A stretch of DNA of 14,020 nt from DXYV01 sp045543215 (GTDB lineage: Bacteria > Bacillota > Clostridia > Oscillospirales > Oscillospiraceae): the NCBI GenBank assembly GCA_045543215.1, contig JAZQMD010000177.1, forward strand, positions 1 through 14,020, written 5' to 3'. Below the pieces are notes generated by a model. That model worked only from the letters and a program-made list of their open reading frames with translations. It did no database searches and was not told the origin of the DNA. Positions 13,871-14,020 of this stretch are shown here, in pieces. A program made the translations under genes and the position numbers. How positions within the stretch are numbered: the stretch's first letter is position 1; each line of letters starts with the position of its first letter.

Positions 13871-14020
13871 TCAACTTATTGGGGTGAGTATTTCTTTACC
13901 ACCCATATAGGGCTGTAGAGTTTTTGGAACCTTTACTGTACCATCGGCTTGAAGGTTATTTTCCAGCAAGGCAATAAGCATACGGGGAGGTGCCACGCAG
14001 GTGTTGTTCAGGGTGTGGGC
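13871..14020 (-). CDS. serS: Seryl-tRNA synthetase, C-terminal 49 residues (partial)
   Basis: The 3' end of a gene entering from the right edge. It reads AHTLNNTCVAPPRMLIALLE and continues through ADGTVKVPKTLQPYMGGKEILTPIS to a TGA at 13871-13873. HTLN(G/N)(S/T), the R..(I/L)..LLEN helix and P..L.PYMGG are the hallmark motif 3 and C-terminal end of bacterial SerRS, the class II synthetase that charges tRNA-Ser (and tRNA-Sec). The missing N-terminal coiled-coil arm lies outside the window. The gene is followed by the mscL remnant on the same strand. A weak interrupted hairpin after the stop (about 13833-13859) has only a short T run. Confidence 0.95.
   Translation of the reverse strand, partial: AHTLNNTCVAPPRMLIALLENNLQADGTVKVPKTLQPYMGGKEILTPIS

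Noticed and set aside
13695..13910. A 71-codon + strand open frame.
   Set aside because: It is antisense to the mscL remnant and the end of serS, both of which explain the sequence better.
1..14020. Origin-associated sites (parS TGTTTCACGTGAAACA-like, DnaA boxes TTATCCACA), T-box signatures, tRNA genes and CRISPR repeats.
   Set aside because: I looked for these by eye on both strands because of the gyrBA and rsmG context and found none; a computed motif scan could still find degenerate copies.

Overview
This is a housekeeping chromosomal segment of a Gram-positive bacterium, most probably a gut-type member of the Clostridia (Oscillospiraceae/Ruminococcaceae-like). The inference rests on the short GyrB, the darA(yaaQ)-holB-ricT gene trio, the hisS-aspS pair, a minD-mgsA pair like the one in clostridial mre/min/rodA clusters, strong AGGAGG ribosome binding sites and AT-rich gaps. 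Taxonomy is inferred, not proven. I see no phage, transposon, CRISPR array, tRNA or rRNA.

Layout. On the + strand, gyrB (42-1994) and gyrA (2031-4541) form a gyrase operon that ends at an intrinsic terminator (4602-4640). Everything else is on the - strand. Read in the direction of transcription, from the right edge leftward: the 3' end of serS (13871-14020); a decayed mscL pseudogene (about 13805-13516); a three-helix membrane protein of unknown function whose stop overlaps the start of rsmG (ATGA); rsmG; a well-formed promoter with a 14-bp palindrome over its -10 box; minD and an mgsA-like gene; a hairpin-rich leader; hisS and aspS; a gap with a hairpin terminator facing the wrong way; rnhA; then darA, holB and ricT, with a darA/holB ATGA overlap. 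gyrA and ricT converge.

How the genes work together. Most genes serve DNA topology and replication (gyrase, delta' clamp-loader subunit, RNase HI), translation (SerRS, HisRS, AspRS, the 16S rRNA methyltransferase RsmG) or RNA decay and second-messenger sensing (RicT, DarA). MinD and the MgsA-like protein look like a remnant of a cell-shape/division cluster.

The window is largely ordinary core genome, and I found no convincing new multi-gene system. The points worth a second look are the mscL pseudogene within the serS-rsmG gene string, an MgsA homologue that lacks the canonical catalytic aspartate, a MinD without the usual C-terminal membrane-targeting helix, the palindrome on the minD promoter, the plus-facing terminator between two minus-strand genes, a compact delta' subunit and a basic tail on RicT.
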